Shown here in pieces: positions 36,613 through 47,509 of a stretch of 64,000 nt of DNA. Source of the DNA: Limnospira fusiformis SAG 85.79. Its GTDB lineage: Bacteria; Cyanobacteriota; Cyanobacteriia; Cyanobacteriales; Microcoleaceae. Numbering within the stretch: the first letter of the stretch is position 1; every line of letters begins with the position of its first letter. Location: positions 2,531,403 to 2,595,402 of the forward strand of contig NZ_CP051185.1 in the NCBI RefSeq assembly GCF_012516315.1, given 5' to 3'. The notes beneath the pieces are model-generated. The model made no database searches, had not been told where the DNA came from, and saw only the letters and a list, made by a program, of their open reading frames with translations. The position numbers and the translations under genes are program-made.

Positions 36613-37457
36613 CTGTGACCGAGAAACCGGGTTTCTTTGAGAAATACCGAGAAACCCGGTTTCTTTGAGAAACCGGGTTTCTTAACTTCCAGGAGAGAAA
36701 CCCCCTGTTACCGAGAAACCCGGTTTCTTTGAGAAATACCGAGAAACCCGGTTTCTTTGAGAAACCGGGTTTCTTAACTTCCAGGAGAGAAGCCAGGTTT
36801 CTTGACTCAGGAGAGAAACCCCCTGTTACCGAGAAACCCGGTTTCTTTGAGAAATACCGAGAAACCCGGTTTCTTTGAGAAACCGGGTTTCTTAACTTCC
36901 AGGAGAGAAACCCCCTGTGACCGAGAAACCGGGTTTCTTTGAGAAATACCGAGAAACCCGGTTTCTTTGAGAAACCGGGTTTCTTAACTTCCAGGAGAGA
37001 AGCCAGGTTTCTTGACTCAGGAGAGAAACCCCCTGTGACCGAGAAACCGGGTTTCTTTGAGAAATACCGAGAAACCCGGTTTCTTTGAGAAACCGGGTTT
37101 CTTAACTTCCAGGAGAGAAACCGGGTTTCTTAACTTCCAGGAGAGAAGCCAGGTTTCTTGACTCAGGAGAGAAACCCCCTGTGACCGAGAAACCGGGTTT
37201 CTTTGAGAAACCGGGTTTCTTAACTTCCAGGAGAGAAACCCCCTGTTACCGAGAAACCGGGTTTCTTTGAGAAATACCGAGAAACCGGGTTTCTTTGAGA
37301 AACCGGGTTTCTTAACTTCCAGGAGAGAAGCCAGGTTTCTTGACTCAGGAGAGAAACCCCCTGTTACCGAGAAACCCGGTTTCTTTGAGAAACCGGGTTT
37401 CTTAACTTCTAGGAGAGAAACCGGGTTTCTTAACTTCCAGGAGAGAAGCCAGGTTTC
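36613..37457. repeat. Array of about 24 GAAACCGGGTTTC palindromes
   Basis: I counted 24 copies of GAAACC(C/G)GGTTTC-type palindromes over about 845 bases. They are joined by three linkers: TTTGAGAAATACCGA, TTAACTTCCAGGAGAG and CCCCCTGT(G/T)ACC. Higher-order units of roughly 90-120 bases are visible. No spacer is unique, so it is not a CRISPR array. It has no gene; the frames that stay open across it are repeat translation. It ends only a few bases before the stop of the sulfotransferase gene. Confidence 0.93.
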
Positions 37458-37462
37458 TTAAC

Positions 37463-39652
37463 CTACGGCGACCAATGGAATTTTCGGCCTAATAATTCCT
37501 CGAGTTTGTGGTTGTGGGGACGGAAAAAGTCGCCTAGGGTCTGACGTAATGTTTCTGGTATGGGATTATAGGAACCTGCGGTATATCGGGGGTATTCGGA
37601 GAGTTGATGGTCGGGAAGACCTAAAAACTCAAATACCTGTTTGAGGGTGTTCTGGGGGTGGTTATATAATTCTTCACTGGTGAGGATTAAAAGCTGTTCG
37701 GGAGGGAATTTTTGCATCCACTTTTCCAGAAAATAAACATACATTCCCCGCAGTAGATAACCATATTGACATCCCCAAAATTTGCGTTCGGCTTGGGTGG
37801 GGTCGTCAATGGTATCGAGAATGGCAATTTCATCTATCATGGCTTGCTCGAGAGTCCGCTTTTCTTGACCCATCCAATTTCGGTGGTCTTGATATTGAGA
37901 AAAAGCCCGATCTACTGGATTTCTGAGGGTGACAATTAGCTTGACTTCTGGGAAGGCTTGCGAAATGCGATCGCATACTTTACTATCGACTATATAACTA
38001 GGGCTGGCTTCTCCGGTGAGAAATTCGCCGCCAGGGGGAATGGGGGGAAAATGGGCGAGATACCAGTCTAAGCCTCGGTAATATTGCCACATGAAAAAAT
38101 CGACTTCTTTATGGAGGTTAGGAATTATCTGGGGATGATGACAAAGGTATTCATAAAGGGAGGTTGTGCCACCTTTTTGAGCGCCAATAATTAGGAAATT
38201 CGGACCTTGAACTGATGCGGTTTCCCAGTGGTTGCTAAAAAATTCGGGGCGAATGATTTTGGTTTTGGCTAAGACTCCCTGTTTGTAGGTGGAAATGGCG
38301 GCGGAAATGTCGCCTATTTCGGTGAGTAAATCACCATAATTTATGTAGGGTTCGGGATAGTGGGGAACCTGGGAAATTGCCTGCTGATAACCGGAGGCGA
38401 TCGCCTCTATTTGCTCGGGTTGTAATTTGATAAAACTATAGGTGCGTAAATGCCGCAGTTTTATATATGCTATTTCCCCGTCTGGTTGGGCTTTAATAGC
38501 GTCTAAATAAGCGGCAATTGCGCCATCAATATCTTGCTGTTGTAAGAGGGTATCACCCAGGCGAATATAGACTTCTGGGATTTCTGGATCAATGGCGATC
38601 GCTTTTCGATAAGCATCAATCGCCTGGGGGATTTCTCCCTGTTTAAACAAACAATATCCCAGATTATTATAAGACCAAAAACAATCGGGATTGAGATTAA
38701 TTGCCTGATTAAATACCTCAATCGCCTCTGACCATTGGCGCAGGTTTAGTAATGCTAAACCCAAACCATAATATCCCCAGGAATAGTCAGGTTTAGCGGC
38801 GACCATATCCCGATAAATGGCGATCGCTTCTTCATATCTCCCCCCTAAAAGTGCATCTTCGCCAGTTTTTTGGTCTCGGGATAAAATCTCGGTCAGCCGT
38901 TGATGTGCTTCTGGTTGTTGAGGGTTAATGGCGATCGCTTTCCGGTAGGCGGCGATCGCTTCTTCCGGCTGATTTTGCTGGCTGAGTAAATCGCCCAAGT
39001 GAAAGTGAGACCAATAAAAATCCGGGTTTAATTCAATTTCCTGGCGATAGTTGTCTATGGCTTCGTCAATACGCCCTAATCGAGTTAAAATGACTGCTAA
39101 ATGGTGATAAGACCAAGAAAAGTCTGGCTTGAGTTCAATGGCTTTCTGATAGGCGGTGATAGCTTGTTCATCTAGTTTGGTGCTACTCAGTGCTTGACCC
39201 AAACCGATATAATAGATATATATATTGGGCTGCAATTCAATGGCTTTCTGATAACTGGCTATTGCCAAATCGACCTGATTTGTGTTATGATATGCCTGGG
39301 CGAGTTTATAGTGAGCGACTGCAAATTGAGGATGAATAGCGATCGCCAAATTATACCAAGCGATCGCGCCTTGGCTATCCTGGTGTTTCTCCAAACTCTC
39401 ACCGACAATCAAACCAAAATTTGGGTTAACAGAACCAGGATTTTCGCTAATTATCTGATAAAGTTTTTCCGCCTCAGCTTGGGGTTGTTGCAAATGTTGC
39501 CAAATGCTGCCTAAACTGGTATAGGCGGCGGCTAAGTTAGGGTCAGCCTCAATAGCCTGTCGATAACAATTCGCCGCCAGTTCCCATTGTTGAGACCCAA
39601 CATAATCATTTCCCAAATTCAGACAAACTACAGCTTGATTAGCAGTGGACAT
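37463..39652 (-). CDS. TPR-repeat protein fused to a sulfotransferase domain
   Basis: A 729-residue fusion. The N-terminal 480 residues carry about a dozen 34-residue tetratricopeptide repeats, with repeated patterns such as AIAAYRKAIAINP and YYGLGLALL. The last 245 residues are a sulfotransferase: NFLIIGAQKGGTTSLYEYL holds the 5'-phosphosulfate-binding loop of PAPS, and VTLRNPVDRAFSQY holds the 3'-phosphate-binding Arg and Ser. It should transfer sulfate to a carbohydrate or protein, with TPRs selecting the partner. The gene converges on the hps operon across the palindrome array. I used ATG 39652; a TTG two codons earlier is open. The acceptor cannot be read from sequence; a surface polysaccharide is likely from context. 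Confidence 0.9.
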   Translation of the reverse strand: MSTANQAVVCLNLGNDYVGSQQWELAANCYRQAIEADPNLAAAYTSLGSIWQHLQQPQAEAEKLYQIISENPGSVNPNFGLIVGESLEKHQDSQGAIAWYNLAIAIHPQFAVAHYKLAQAYHNTNQVDLAIASYQKAIELQPNIYIYYIGLGQALSSTKLDEQAITAYQKAIELKPDFSWSYHHLAVILTRLGRIDEAIDNYRQEIELNPDFYWSHFHLGDLLSQQNQPEEAIAAYRKAIAINPQQPEAHQRLTEILSRDQKTGEDALLGGRYEEAIAIYRDMVAAKPDYSWGYYGLGLALLNLRQWSEAIEVFNQAINLNPDCFWSYNNLGYCLFKQGEIPQAIDAYRKAIAIDPEIPEVYIRLGDTLLQQQDIDGAIAAYLDAIKAQPDGEIAYIKLRHLRTYSFIKLQPEQIEAIASGYQQAISQVPHYPEPYINYGDLLTEIGDISAAISTYKQGVLAKTKIIRPEFFSNHWETASVQGPNFLIIGAQKGGTTSLYEYLCHHPQIIPNLHKEVDFFMWQYYRGLDWYLAHFPPIPPGGEFLTGEASPSYIVDSKVCDRISQAFPEVKLIVTLRNPVDRAFSQYQDHRNWMGQEKRTLEQAMIDEIAILDTIDDPTQAERKFWGCQYGYLLRGMYVYFLEKWMQKFPPEQLLILTSEELYNHPQNTLKQVFEFLGLPDHQLSEYPRYTAGSYNPIPETLRQTLGDFFRPHNHKLEELLGRKFHWSP

Positions 39653-39752
39653 AGACAAGTTTTCAAAAAGCCATCAATTACATGATCCACAAAAGGCGGG
39701 TTGATCAGCCTTCTAGCCCACCAGCCAGAAACTCAAAGCACCCGCCCCCACA

Positions 39753-40163
39753 TTATCCATATTTTTTGGTAGGTATGCAAGGTTTCAGTTGGGTATCAAT
39801 GCTTTTAATGTGGTCAATAAACCAATCGCGCAAGTCTTGTTTGATGCTGAGAACAATTGAGTTAAAGTTATCATGATGTTCGACGCGACTTTTAATCATT
39901 TCAAAACTGATCACAAATCGTTTATGTGCGTTCTGATTATTTTTGGCGACGGGACATTTATATAAATTCATGCAGGACTCCTCATATTTGAAATGGTTAT
40001 TAATATACATTTCCAGAAATTTGATAGTTGATTGAAGTTCCTGGGGGCTGCGGTTCTGTTCCAGGTTAGCAATCAATAAATCCATCTGGTCGAATAGTTG
40101 CTGATGTTGAAAATCAATCAAGGGGATGCCAATTTTCAAAGAATCATTCCAAGTGGGAGTCAT
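39753..40163 (-). CDS. Bacteriohemerythrin-like protein with one altered iron ligand
   Basis: A 136-residue single-domain hemerythrin, the di-iron protein that binds oxygen or senses it. The expected ligands seen are His20 (DFQHQQLF), His57 and Glu61 (HFKYEE), His80 (AHKRF), and His118 and Asp123 (HIKSID). The first His of the HxxxH pair is replaced by Asn76 in the segment KNNQNAH. The start WNDSLKIGIPLIDFQHQ is typical. The missing ligand may weaken one iron site or alter oxygen chemistry. The gene lies alone between the TPR-sulfotransferase and argH genes. The start ATG at 40163 is clear. Confidence 0.9.
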   Translation of the reverse strand: MTPTWNDSLKIGIPLIDFQHQQLFDQMDLLIANLEQNRSPQELQSTIKFLEMYINNHFKYEESCMNLYKCPVAKNNQNAHKRFVISFEMIKSRVEHHDNFNSIVLSIKQDLRDWFIDHIKSIDTQLKPCIPTKKYG

Positions 40164-40277
40164 ATATTTAGCCTAATTAATCAAGTAGGTTGACCATGAA
40201 CGATTGACCAAGTTCTTCCCATACTACTATAGCAAACCCCAAGAAACCGGGTTAGAGACACCCGGTTAAGGAGATAA

Positions 40278-41672
40278 TTATGATTGTGCAGCCACCAAGC
40301 GATCGCGCGCATTTTGCAAGGCTAATTTAACCTGTTCAAAACCGGTGCCGCCGTAGCTATTCCGGGCGGCGACGACTTGTAAAGGTGCGATCGCATCATA
40401 AATATCGACATCAAATTCAGGGTGTAAAGACTTCCACTCATCGAGGGTAAGGTCTTTTAAAAGTTTCCCGGACTCCAGACAAGTTCTGACCACCTTACCC
40501 ACCAAATTATAGGCTTCCCGGAAAGGAACCCCCTTAGTAGCGAGATAATCAGCGACATCAGTAGCATTCGAGAAATCTTCCGCCACTGCTTCAGCGAGAC
40601 GTTGTGGGCGAAACTCCATCCCTTGGGATAACAAAATAGTCATCGCCTCCAGACAGCCTTTCACAGTTTTGACCGCATCAAATAAGGCTTCCTTGTCCTC
40701 CTGGAGGTCTTTATTATAAGCCAAAGGTAAACCCTTCATCAGGACTAATAGCCCTTGTAGATGTCCAAAAACCCGGCCAGTTTTACCGCGCACCAATTCA
40801 GGAACATCGGGGTTTTTCTTTTGGGGCATAATACTAGAGCCAGTGGAACAGCTATCAGTGAGGGTGACAAAACCAAACTCCTGGGAAGCCCAAAAGATAA
40901 TCTCCTCGGAGAGGCGGCTGAGGTGAACCAAAATGAGACTAGAAGCACTGAGAAACTCGATCGCCCAATCGCGATCGCTCACCCCATCCAAACTATTAGC
41001 ATAAACCCGGTCAAACCCCAATAATTCGGCGCTATAGTGTCGGTCAATGGGAAAAGTAGTCCCCGCCAAAGCACCGCACCCCAGAGGGGAAGTATTGACC
41101 CGTTGATAAACCTCTCCCAGACGTTCCCAGTCGCGGTGGGTCATTTCCACATAAGCCAGTAGGTGATGAGCCAAACTGAGAGGTTGCGCCCGTTGTAGAT
41201 GAGTGTATCCTGGTATGAGAGTATGGACGTGATTAGTAGCCAGATCCAATAAAACCCCTTGCAAATCAAGAATCTGGGTGCGGATTTGTTGAATTTGGTC
41301 TTTCAGGTAAAGGCGGGTATCAGTTCCCACTTGGTCATTACGCGATCGCCCCGTATGGAGTTTTTTACCGACATCTCCGGCAATTTCGGTAAGTCGGCGT
41401 TCAACGGCGAAATGAATATCCTCAGCATCGACACCGGGGTTAAATTGACCCTGGCGGTATTCTTGGCGAATAGTCTCCAAGCCATCAACTAAGGCTTGTC
41501 CTTCTTCGGGGGAGATAATCCCGGTTTTGACCAACATTTTGGCATGAGCGACGGAGCCAGTCAAATCATACTCGATTAACTCAATATCAAAGCCGATACT
41601 GGCGTTAAAAGTAGCGATCGCTGGATGCAAAGCCTTTTCAAATCGTTGGCTCCAGGTTTTAGCTTCAGTCAT
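40278..41672 (-). CDS. argH: Argininosuccinate lyase
   Basis: A 464-residue cytoplasmic enzyme of the fumarase/aspartase superfamily that splits argininosuccinate into arginine and fumarate, the last step of arginine synthesis. The start [24 protein letters not shown] is typical. The family signature [12 protein letters not shown] with the catalytic Ser loop is near residue 285, and [12 protein letters not shown] and the [17 protein letters not shown] segments are intact. Length is normal. A GAAACCGGGTT half-palindrome lies 16 bases after the stop. ATG at 41672 is the start. Confidence 0.96.
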   Translation of the reverse strand: MTEAKTWSQRFEKALHPAIATFNASIGFDIELIEYDLTGSVAHAKMLVKTGIISPEEGQALVDGLETIRQEYRQGQFNPGVDAEDIHFAVERRLTEIAGDVGKKLHTGRSRNDQVGTDTRLYLKDQIQQIRTQILDLQGVLLDLATNHVHTLIPGYTHLQRAQPLSLAHHLLAYVEMTHRDWERLGEVYQRVNTSPLGCGALAGTTFPIDRHYSAELLGFDRVYANSLDGVSDRDWAIEFLSASSLILVHLSRLSEEIIFWASQEFGFVTLTDSCSTGSSIMPQKKNPDVPELVRGKTGRVFGHLQGLLVLMKGLPLAYNKDLQEDKEALFDAVKTVKGCLEAMTILLSQGMEFRPQRLAEAVAEDFSNATDVADYLATKGVPFREAYNLVGKVVRTCLESGKLLKDLTLDEWKSLHPEFDVDIYDAIAPLQVVAARNSYGGTGFEQVKLALQNARDRLVAAQS

Positions 41673-41729
41673 AGTCCTATAATCTGTAAATTAGCCATAA
41701 ATGTCTGAGCAGCAAATTTAGGAAACCCT

Positions 41730-41987
41730 TTAGGGTAAGAGGCTTTTCGCCCACCACCCCATCCCCAAGCCAATCAAAAAAGCCCAAAGCTGTCCGGTTT
41801 CCAGTAAATTATTCCAGGTATTCGTAACGTTAGTCCATAAATCAATATTTACCCGTTGACCGAATAGCACTGGTAGGGTCGCGCCGACTTCCCCCCACCC
41901 CCATGACCAGTGAGGGGTTAAAATGAGAATATGGCTCCCAGGGTTGCTGCAAGTTTCTACAAACATGGATAAAACATCAACGGACAT
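41730..41987 (-). CDS. Small membrane protein, hypothetical
   Basis: About 85 residues if it starts at the ATG at 41987; other starts (upstream to 42032, or a GTG near residue 41) are possible. The C-terminal segment LLETGQLWAFLIGLGMGWWAKSLLP is a single transmembrane helix with a basic end, and resembles small cyanobacterial membrane proteins of unknown function. The N-terminal half is poorly supported and may be leader. It lies just after the phosphatase gene on the same strand, with a 20-base gap, suggesting co-transcription. I do not recognise the family with certainty. Confidence 0.45.
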   Translation of the reverse strand: MSVDVLSMFVETCSNPGSHILILTPHWSWGWGEVGATLPVLFGQRVNIDLWTNVTNTWNNLLETGQLWAFLIGLGMGWWAKSLLP

Positions 41988-42006
41988 AATCGGCATTCTC
42001 CCCGCT

Positions 42007-43467
42007 TTAAGAGGGTTGCACCTGTAGCACAACCAGAGTCATGTCATCAATATTACTGTTACTCGGACCGATAAACTTCTGAACTTCGGCAAATATATAA
42101 TCTACAATGCGATTGGGAGTCTGGGAGTTTTGACAAGCCCATTGAAAGGCTGTCTGTAGGTTATCTTCATCAAAGCGATCGCCTCGTTGATTCGCCGCAT
42201 CAGTAAAGCCATCAGTATAGTAAATCACAGTATCCCCCGGATGCAGTTGCACTTGGGCTTGGTAGTAACGGGTATCAGCATCAAGACCGATCAACATTCC
42301 CAAAGTATCTAACCGACGAATACTGTGGCTTTGTGCTTGCCATAATAAAGGGGGATTATGGGCGGCGTTACTATAGGAGAGAATTTTAGTCTCCGGGTCA
42401 TACTCCGAATAAAACAGAGTCACAAACCGATTAGAATTTTCTAAGTCAGCATACATCACCCGGTTAAGATGTTGCAGAATCTGGGCGGGGGAATGGCGGT
42501 TAAGAACTTCCGCGCGTAACATTCCCCTAGTCATGGTCATAATTAACCCGGCTGGGACTCCTTTTCCCATGACATCACCAATGACAATACTCCAATGTTC
42601 CGATGATGTGTCACCGTCGCTAACTTCTCCCTCACCGGGATAATTTTCCTGTTCATGTTTGTCAAAATTCGAGGGGATAAAGTCGTAATAGTCTCCCCCG
42701 ACTCGGTTGGCGGTTTGACAGCGTGCAGCCACTTCTAAACCCGGAATTTTCGGACATTTACGGGGAAGTAGGCGCAGTTGAATTTCTGCACCAATTTCTA
42801 ATTCTCGGTCTAGGCGTTCTTTTTCCCGCAATGAAACTGATAGTTCATCATTAGCGATCGCCACAGCCGTTTGATCAGCTACCAGTCTAATTAATTTCTG
42901 GCGGGTTGGTGTCCACAGGTAATCAGGAGCATGGCTGAACACATACAACCGCCCCCGTGATACATTATTAACCAGGATTTCCGTGCTAAAAAGTTTTACA
43001 TCCTGCCCCAAGCAACTACTCACCTGATCGTCTAGGTTTGCCACGTATTGGGGCGCGAGACTCTCGGGAACCACTCCCACCGTTATGGTATCATTAGGCT
43101 GGGATATCACCTGTCTGGTAGCCGCCTCTAAAATGGCGCGAATATCCTGACACTGACGACCATCTTGGCAGTGTAGGCGTTGAAATCTCACCTGACCGTT
43201 AGGTTTAAACAGCACCAAAGCACCCCCATCAGCATCTGTCACTCGACTAGCAACTAGGGGAGTTAATTCTAAGAACTGATTGAGATTATTAAAGCTACGG
43301 AGGGCAAAACTTAGGGAACTCAGCAACTCATTAATATTTTGCTGTTCCCGATGGAGTCTAGCCACCATTTGCTTTAAGTGAGAGGCTGATGTCACATCAG
43401 CATCTGAGGAGCTTGAAAGGGAGTCTGAAGGTTGTTCTGAGCGTCTTGGAAGTGGCACAGCAGTCAT
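42007..43467 (-). CDS. GAF-domain PP2C (SpoIIE/RsbU-type) phosphatase
   Basis: A 486-residue serine/threonine phosphatase. A coiled segment near residues 30-60 leads to a GAF-like sensor (residues about 65-225, ending RLVADQTAVAIANDEL). A linker ELEIGAEIQLRLLPRKCP, typical for RsbU-type regulators, precedes the SpoIIE domain. Metal-binding motifs are GGDYYDF, VIGDVMGKGVPAGL, and near the end YYTDGFTDA and NIDDMTLVVL. Such proteins act on anti-sigma-antagonist switches and are frequent in cyanobacteria. I used ATG 43467 (MTAVPLPRRS); upstream in-frame codons do not look conserved. The target cannot be read from the sequence. Confidence 0.92.
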   Translation of the reverse strand: MTAVPLPRRSEQPSDSLSSSSDADVTSASHLKQMVARLHREQQNINELLSSLSFALRSFNNLNQFLELTPLVASRVTDADGGALVLFKPNGQVRFQRLHCQDGRQCQDIRAILEAATRQVISQPNDTITVGVVPESLAPQYVANLDDQVSSCLGQDVKLFSTEILVNNVSRGRLYVFSHAPDYLWTPTRQKLIRLVADQTAVAIANDELSVSLREKERLDRELEIGAEIQLRLLPRKCPKIPGLEVAARCQTANRVGGDYYDFIPSNFDKHEQENYPGEGEVSDGDTSSEHWSIVIGDVMGKGVPAGLIMTMTRGMLRAEVLNRHSPAQILQHLNRVMYADLENSNRFVTLFYSEYDPETKILSYSNAAHNPPLLWQAQSHSIRRLDTLGMLIGLDADTRYYQAQVQLHPGDTVIYYTDGFTDAANQRGDRFDEDNLQTAFQWACQNSQTPNRIVDYIFAEVQKFIGPSNSNIDDMTLVVLQVQPS

Positions 43468-43787
43468 ATTATTAGTATATATTTTTTGAAGGTTAGAGTG
43501 CAATAGTAAGTCCAAAAAAATGAAAGTCTCTCTGCCAAAAGTCTGGTTTTCTGGCAAGTATCCATGACAGATTATCCCTGGCTACACTGCAGGGTACTGC
43601 CATCTACAAAATCGGCAATTACCACCAGTAATCATGAGCTACCCTCCCCCAGTGGCTAATATTTACCCTAGGCGATCGCTTATCTGGTGTTTTTGAAGAT
43701 GGCAATATGTGGGAATCTGCTCTATAAAATGATTAACTGTTCCCCATGATGACACTTAAATAGCCATATTGGCACTTTAACAGAGCT
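43468..43787. other. Intergenic region between ftsY and the phosphatase gene
   Basis: About 320 bases with no gene visible on either strand, no strong terminator, and one HIP1 site near 43672. It presumably holds the phosphatase gene's promoter. Confidence 0.4.
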
Positions 43788-45368
43788 TTAACCACTTAAC
43801 AGGGCTTCGATAAACTCGTAGCTTGAAAAAGGCCGCAGGTCTTCGATACTTTCCCCAACACCAATAAAACGAATCGGTAGACCTAGCTGTTGTACAACAG
43901 CTAAAGCCACACCACCTTTAGCAGTTCCATCTAATTTTGTCAAGACCACACCGCTAAGTTGAGCAACTTCGGCAAATACTTGGGCCTGGCGTAGTCCGTT
44001 TTGACCTAAAGTTGAATCAAGGACTAGGAGGGATTCTACCTTAGCATCTGGTGCTTGTTTGTCTATTACGCGACGAATTTTGTTAAGTTCCTCCATCAGG
44101 TTCTTTTTGTTCTGCAATCTACCAGCAGTATCAATAACTAGCAATTCGGTCTCGCGGGATTTAGCAGCAGCGATCGCATCATAAACCACGGCGGCCGGAT
44201 CTGTATTCTTTCCAGGATTAGCAATCACCTCTACGCCACTACGTTCGCCCCAGACCTTTACTTGTTCGACTGCTGCCGCCCGGAAAGTATCCCCAGCCGC
44301 AATTAAAGTCCGGTAGTCTGACTTTTGGGCAATATGGGCAATTTTCCCGATGGTAGTAGTCTTTCCAGCCCCATTCACCCCGGTAATTAACCAAATATTC
44401 AATTGTTCTTTTTCGGGGGCAAATGTGGGACTATAGCCATTTTGATAGGGTTTTTCCAGGAGATCTCGCAGAAGTTGTTTTAAATAGGCGATCGCATCTT
44501 CCGGGGGTAAAGCATCCTCTAGCAGGCGGTTTTGTAGCGCCTCAATAATCACGTCAGTAGCTTCTACACCCACATCAGCTTGCAGCAATAAAGCCTCAAT
44601 TTCTTCTACCGCCGCCTGATTTAGGGGTCCCTGACCAACGATCGCTTTTAATTGATTGAGCAAATTACGGCGAGTCCGCCCTAAACCTTTCCACAGCTTT
44701 TGTAGCCAGGTGATTTCCTCTACTGCTACTTCCTCTGGTCTACGTCCCTGATTAGCCAAAACTTCCGCCGACCACAGGAACATCTCATCAAATACTAGAT
44801 CCGTCGATTCTCCCTCACCGCTGGCTGTGGTTTGCCCCCCTTCCGGTTCCGGTTCGGAAATAGCCGTTTCTTTTAATCTCTCAATTCTCGCCTGTCGTTC
44901 CGCCTGGGTTCTCGCCCAAATTGGCAAAGACTCATCAATACTCTCTTCAACAATCGCTACAGGTTCAGCGGTTTCTCTAACTTCCGCCGTCTCTGCGACT
45001 TCCTCTGCGACTTCCTCTGCGACTTCCTCTGCCACTTCCTCTGCGACTTCCTCTGCCACTTCCACAGGTTCAGTCGTTTCTGTTAATTCTGCGGGGGTTT
45101 CCTGAGCCTTGATGGTACTTGTTTCGGCTTCTGTGGGAGGGGAGACATCATCAATAGCATCTTCTGTGGGGGCTTCTGTGGGCTGGTGTTGTTGCTGAAT
45201 ATTTTGATAAGCAGCCTTAGCCCACTGTAAATAATCCTCATTAGCGGTTGTAGGCTGAGGCGGTTGTTTATTTTCGGGTTCGTCGGGAGTTGTTGAGGGT
45301 TCAGCTTGTTGTGTATCTTCTGCTGAGGGGCGATCGCTAAACTGGCGGCGGAACCAATTAAAAACCAT
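43788..45368 (-). CDS. ftsY: FtsY, signal recognition particle receptor
   Basis: A 526-residue SRP-receptor GTPase that docks ribosome-SRP complexes at the membrane. The N-terminal 185 residues are an acidic A domain rich in Glu, Pro and Thr, including five to six EVAE repeats encoded by a 12-base tandem repeat (44992-45063). The NG domain has GVNGAGKTTTIGKIA (G1), DTFRAAAVEQ (G2), DTAGR (G3) and TKLDGTAKGG (G4), with a normal C-terminus. The A domain is long for the family but typical of cyanobacteria. ATG 45368 is the start. It follows nusB on the same strand, 85 bases away. Confidence 0.96.
   Translation of the reverse strand: MVFNWFRRQFSDRPSAEDTQQAEPSTTPDEPENKQPPQPTTANEDYLQWAKAAYQNIQQQHQPTEAPTEDAIDDVSPPTEAETSTIKAQETPAELTETTEPVEVAEEVAEEVAEEVAEEVAEEVAETAEVRETAEPVAIVEESIDESLPIWARTQAERQARIERLKETAISEPEPEGGQTTASGEGESTDLVFDEMFLWSAEVLANQGRRPEEVAVEEITWLQKLWKGLGRTRRNLLNQLKAIVGQGPLNQAAVEEIEALLLQADVGVEATDVIIEALQNRLLEDALPPEDAIAYLKQLLRDLLEKPYQNGYSPTFAPEKEQLNIWLITGVNGAGKTTTIGKIAHIAQKSDYRTLIAAGDTFRAAAVEQVKVWGERSGVEVIANPGKNTDPAAVVYDAIAAAKSRETELLVIDTAGRLQNKKNLMEELNKIRRVIDKQAPDAKVESLLVLDSTLGQNGLRQAQVFAEVAQLSGVVLTKLDGTAKGGVALAVVQQLGLPIRFIGVGESIEDLRPFSSYEFIEALLSG
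44992..45063 (-). repeat. In-frame 12-base repeat in the acidic domain of ftsY
   Basis: Six 12-base units of TCTGC(G/C)ACTTCC in plus-strand reading, encoding EVAE on the minus strand. The frame is kept, so length can vary. Confidence 0.9.
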
Positions 45369-45453
45369 TTTACTAATTACTCAAATTTGACAACAGATTT
45401 AGGTGTTGGTGAGGCGGGAATTTGTAATAGCAGACCCACAGCATCACCGAAAT

Positions 45454-46083
45454 TTAGACAGTTGAAGACTCAGTTTTGAGGTGGTCAACAACACGACGGA
45501 GAACCCCGTTAATAAATCGGTAACTGTCCTGGTCGCTATAACGTTTAGCCAACTCCACCGCCTCATTAACGGCAATTTGTTCTTGAACCCCCAGATATAA
45601 CAATTCAGTTACAGCAATCCTTAAAATATCGCGATCGATGCGAGGGAGTCTGGATAATTGCCAATCAACCATGGCTTCTTCTAGGGAACTATCGACAGCT
45701 TCCCGGTGAGTGTTAAGCTCGACCAAAATTTTGACAGCATAGGAGTAGACATCTTCCTGACTTGCCAATTGTACCAATTCCGGCAATTCCACAGCAGTAG
45801 ATAAACGATTAATGGCTGATTGAGTCAATGCGATCGCCTCACTAACCATTGTCCGGGCGCTGTGCAAATCCGCCGCCCTAGTTTGGCTACTCAAAAGGCG
45901 ATCGTTACCCCGTTGTAATTCGGCCATAGCCGTCTCTAGGGATTCTTGTCCTTCTGTGGTTAAGGTACGGACAGCAGCGAGGACCACATCTTCCATTTGC
46001 TGAGTCTCAAGCTTTTCGGGAGTTGATGGCAGTTGGCTCATCCCCAAAAGGGCGAGTTCACGGGCTGTTCTACGAGCTTGCAT
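45454..46083 (-). CDS. nusB: NusB, transcription antitermination factor
   Basis: A 209-residue NusB. The C-terminal part from LPRIDRDILRIAVTELLYL through IAVNEAVELAKRYSDQDSYRFINGVLRRV is the diagnostic NusB core. It binds the boxA RNA together with NusE in rRNA antitermination. The N-terminal start MQARRTARELALLGMSQLP is typical, and the central insert of about 60 residues is cyanobacterial. It sits between por (upstream, same strand) and ftsY (downstream). ATG 46083. Confidence 0.95.
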   Translation of the reverse strand: MQARRTARELALLGMSQLPSTPEKLETQQMEDVVLAAVRTLTTEGQESLETAMAELQRGNDRLLSSQTRAADLHSARTMVSEAIALTQSAINRLSTAVELPELVQLASQEDVYSYAVKILVELNTHREAVDSSLEEAMVDWQLSRLPRIDRDILRIAVTELLYLGVQEQIAVNEAVELAKRYSDQDSYRFINGVLRRVVDHLKTESSTV

Positions 46084-46192
46084 ATTGGTTTAGTATAAAT
46101 GTCTTAGTTTAGCAACAAAGTAGTGGCTGGGATAGATTCTAGCAAAAAATCGGTTTCCAGCTCACCCCAAGCAGCTTTTGTGGGTTAAGGAC

Positions 46193-46214
46193 AAAAAAGC
46201 CGGGAAAACCCGGC
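46193..46214 (-). terminator. Intrinsic terminator of por
   Basis: On the minus strand GCCGGG/CCCGGC form a perfect 6-base-pair stem with a TTTT loop (46214-46199), followed by six Ts (46198-46193). It lies 27 bases after the por stop. Confidence 0.88.
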
Positions 46215-46241
46215 GGAAAGTTGTCAATTTTCAGACACAAA

Positions 46242-47509
<1,268 letters not shown>

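Noticed and set aside
36613-37457. CRISPR array
   Set aside because: Repeats are palindromic with three recurring linkers, and no unique spacers of constant length; no cas genes nearby.
37267-37461. Open frame across the palindrome array
   Set aside because: It is translation of the repeat only (EKPGF units) and has no independent support.
44827-45105. Plus-strand Ser/Thr-rich frame opposite the ftsY acidic domain
   Set aside because: Mirror of the EVAE repeat on the coding strand; no independent evidence.
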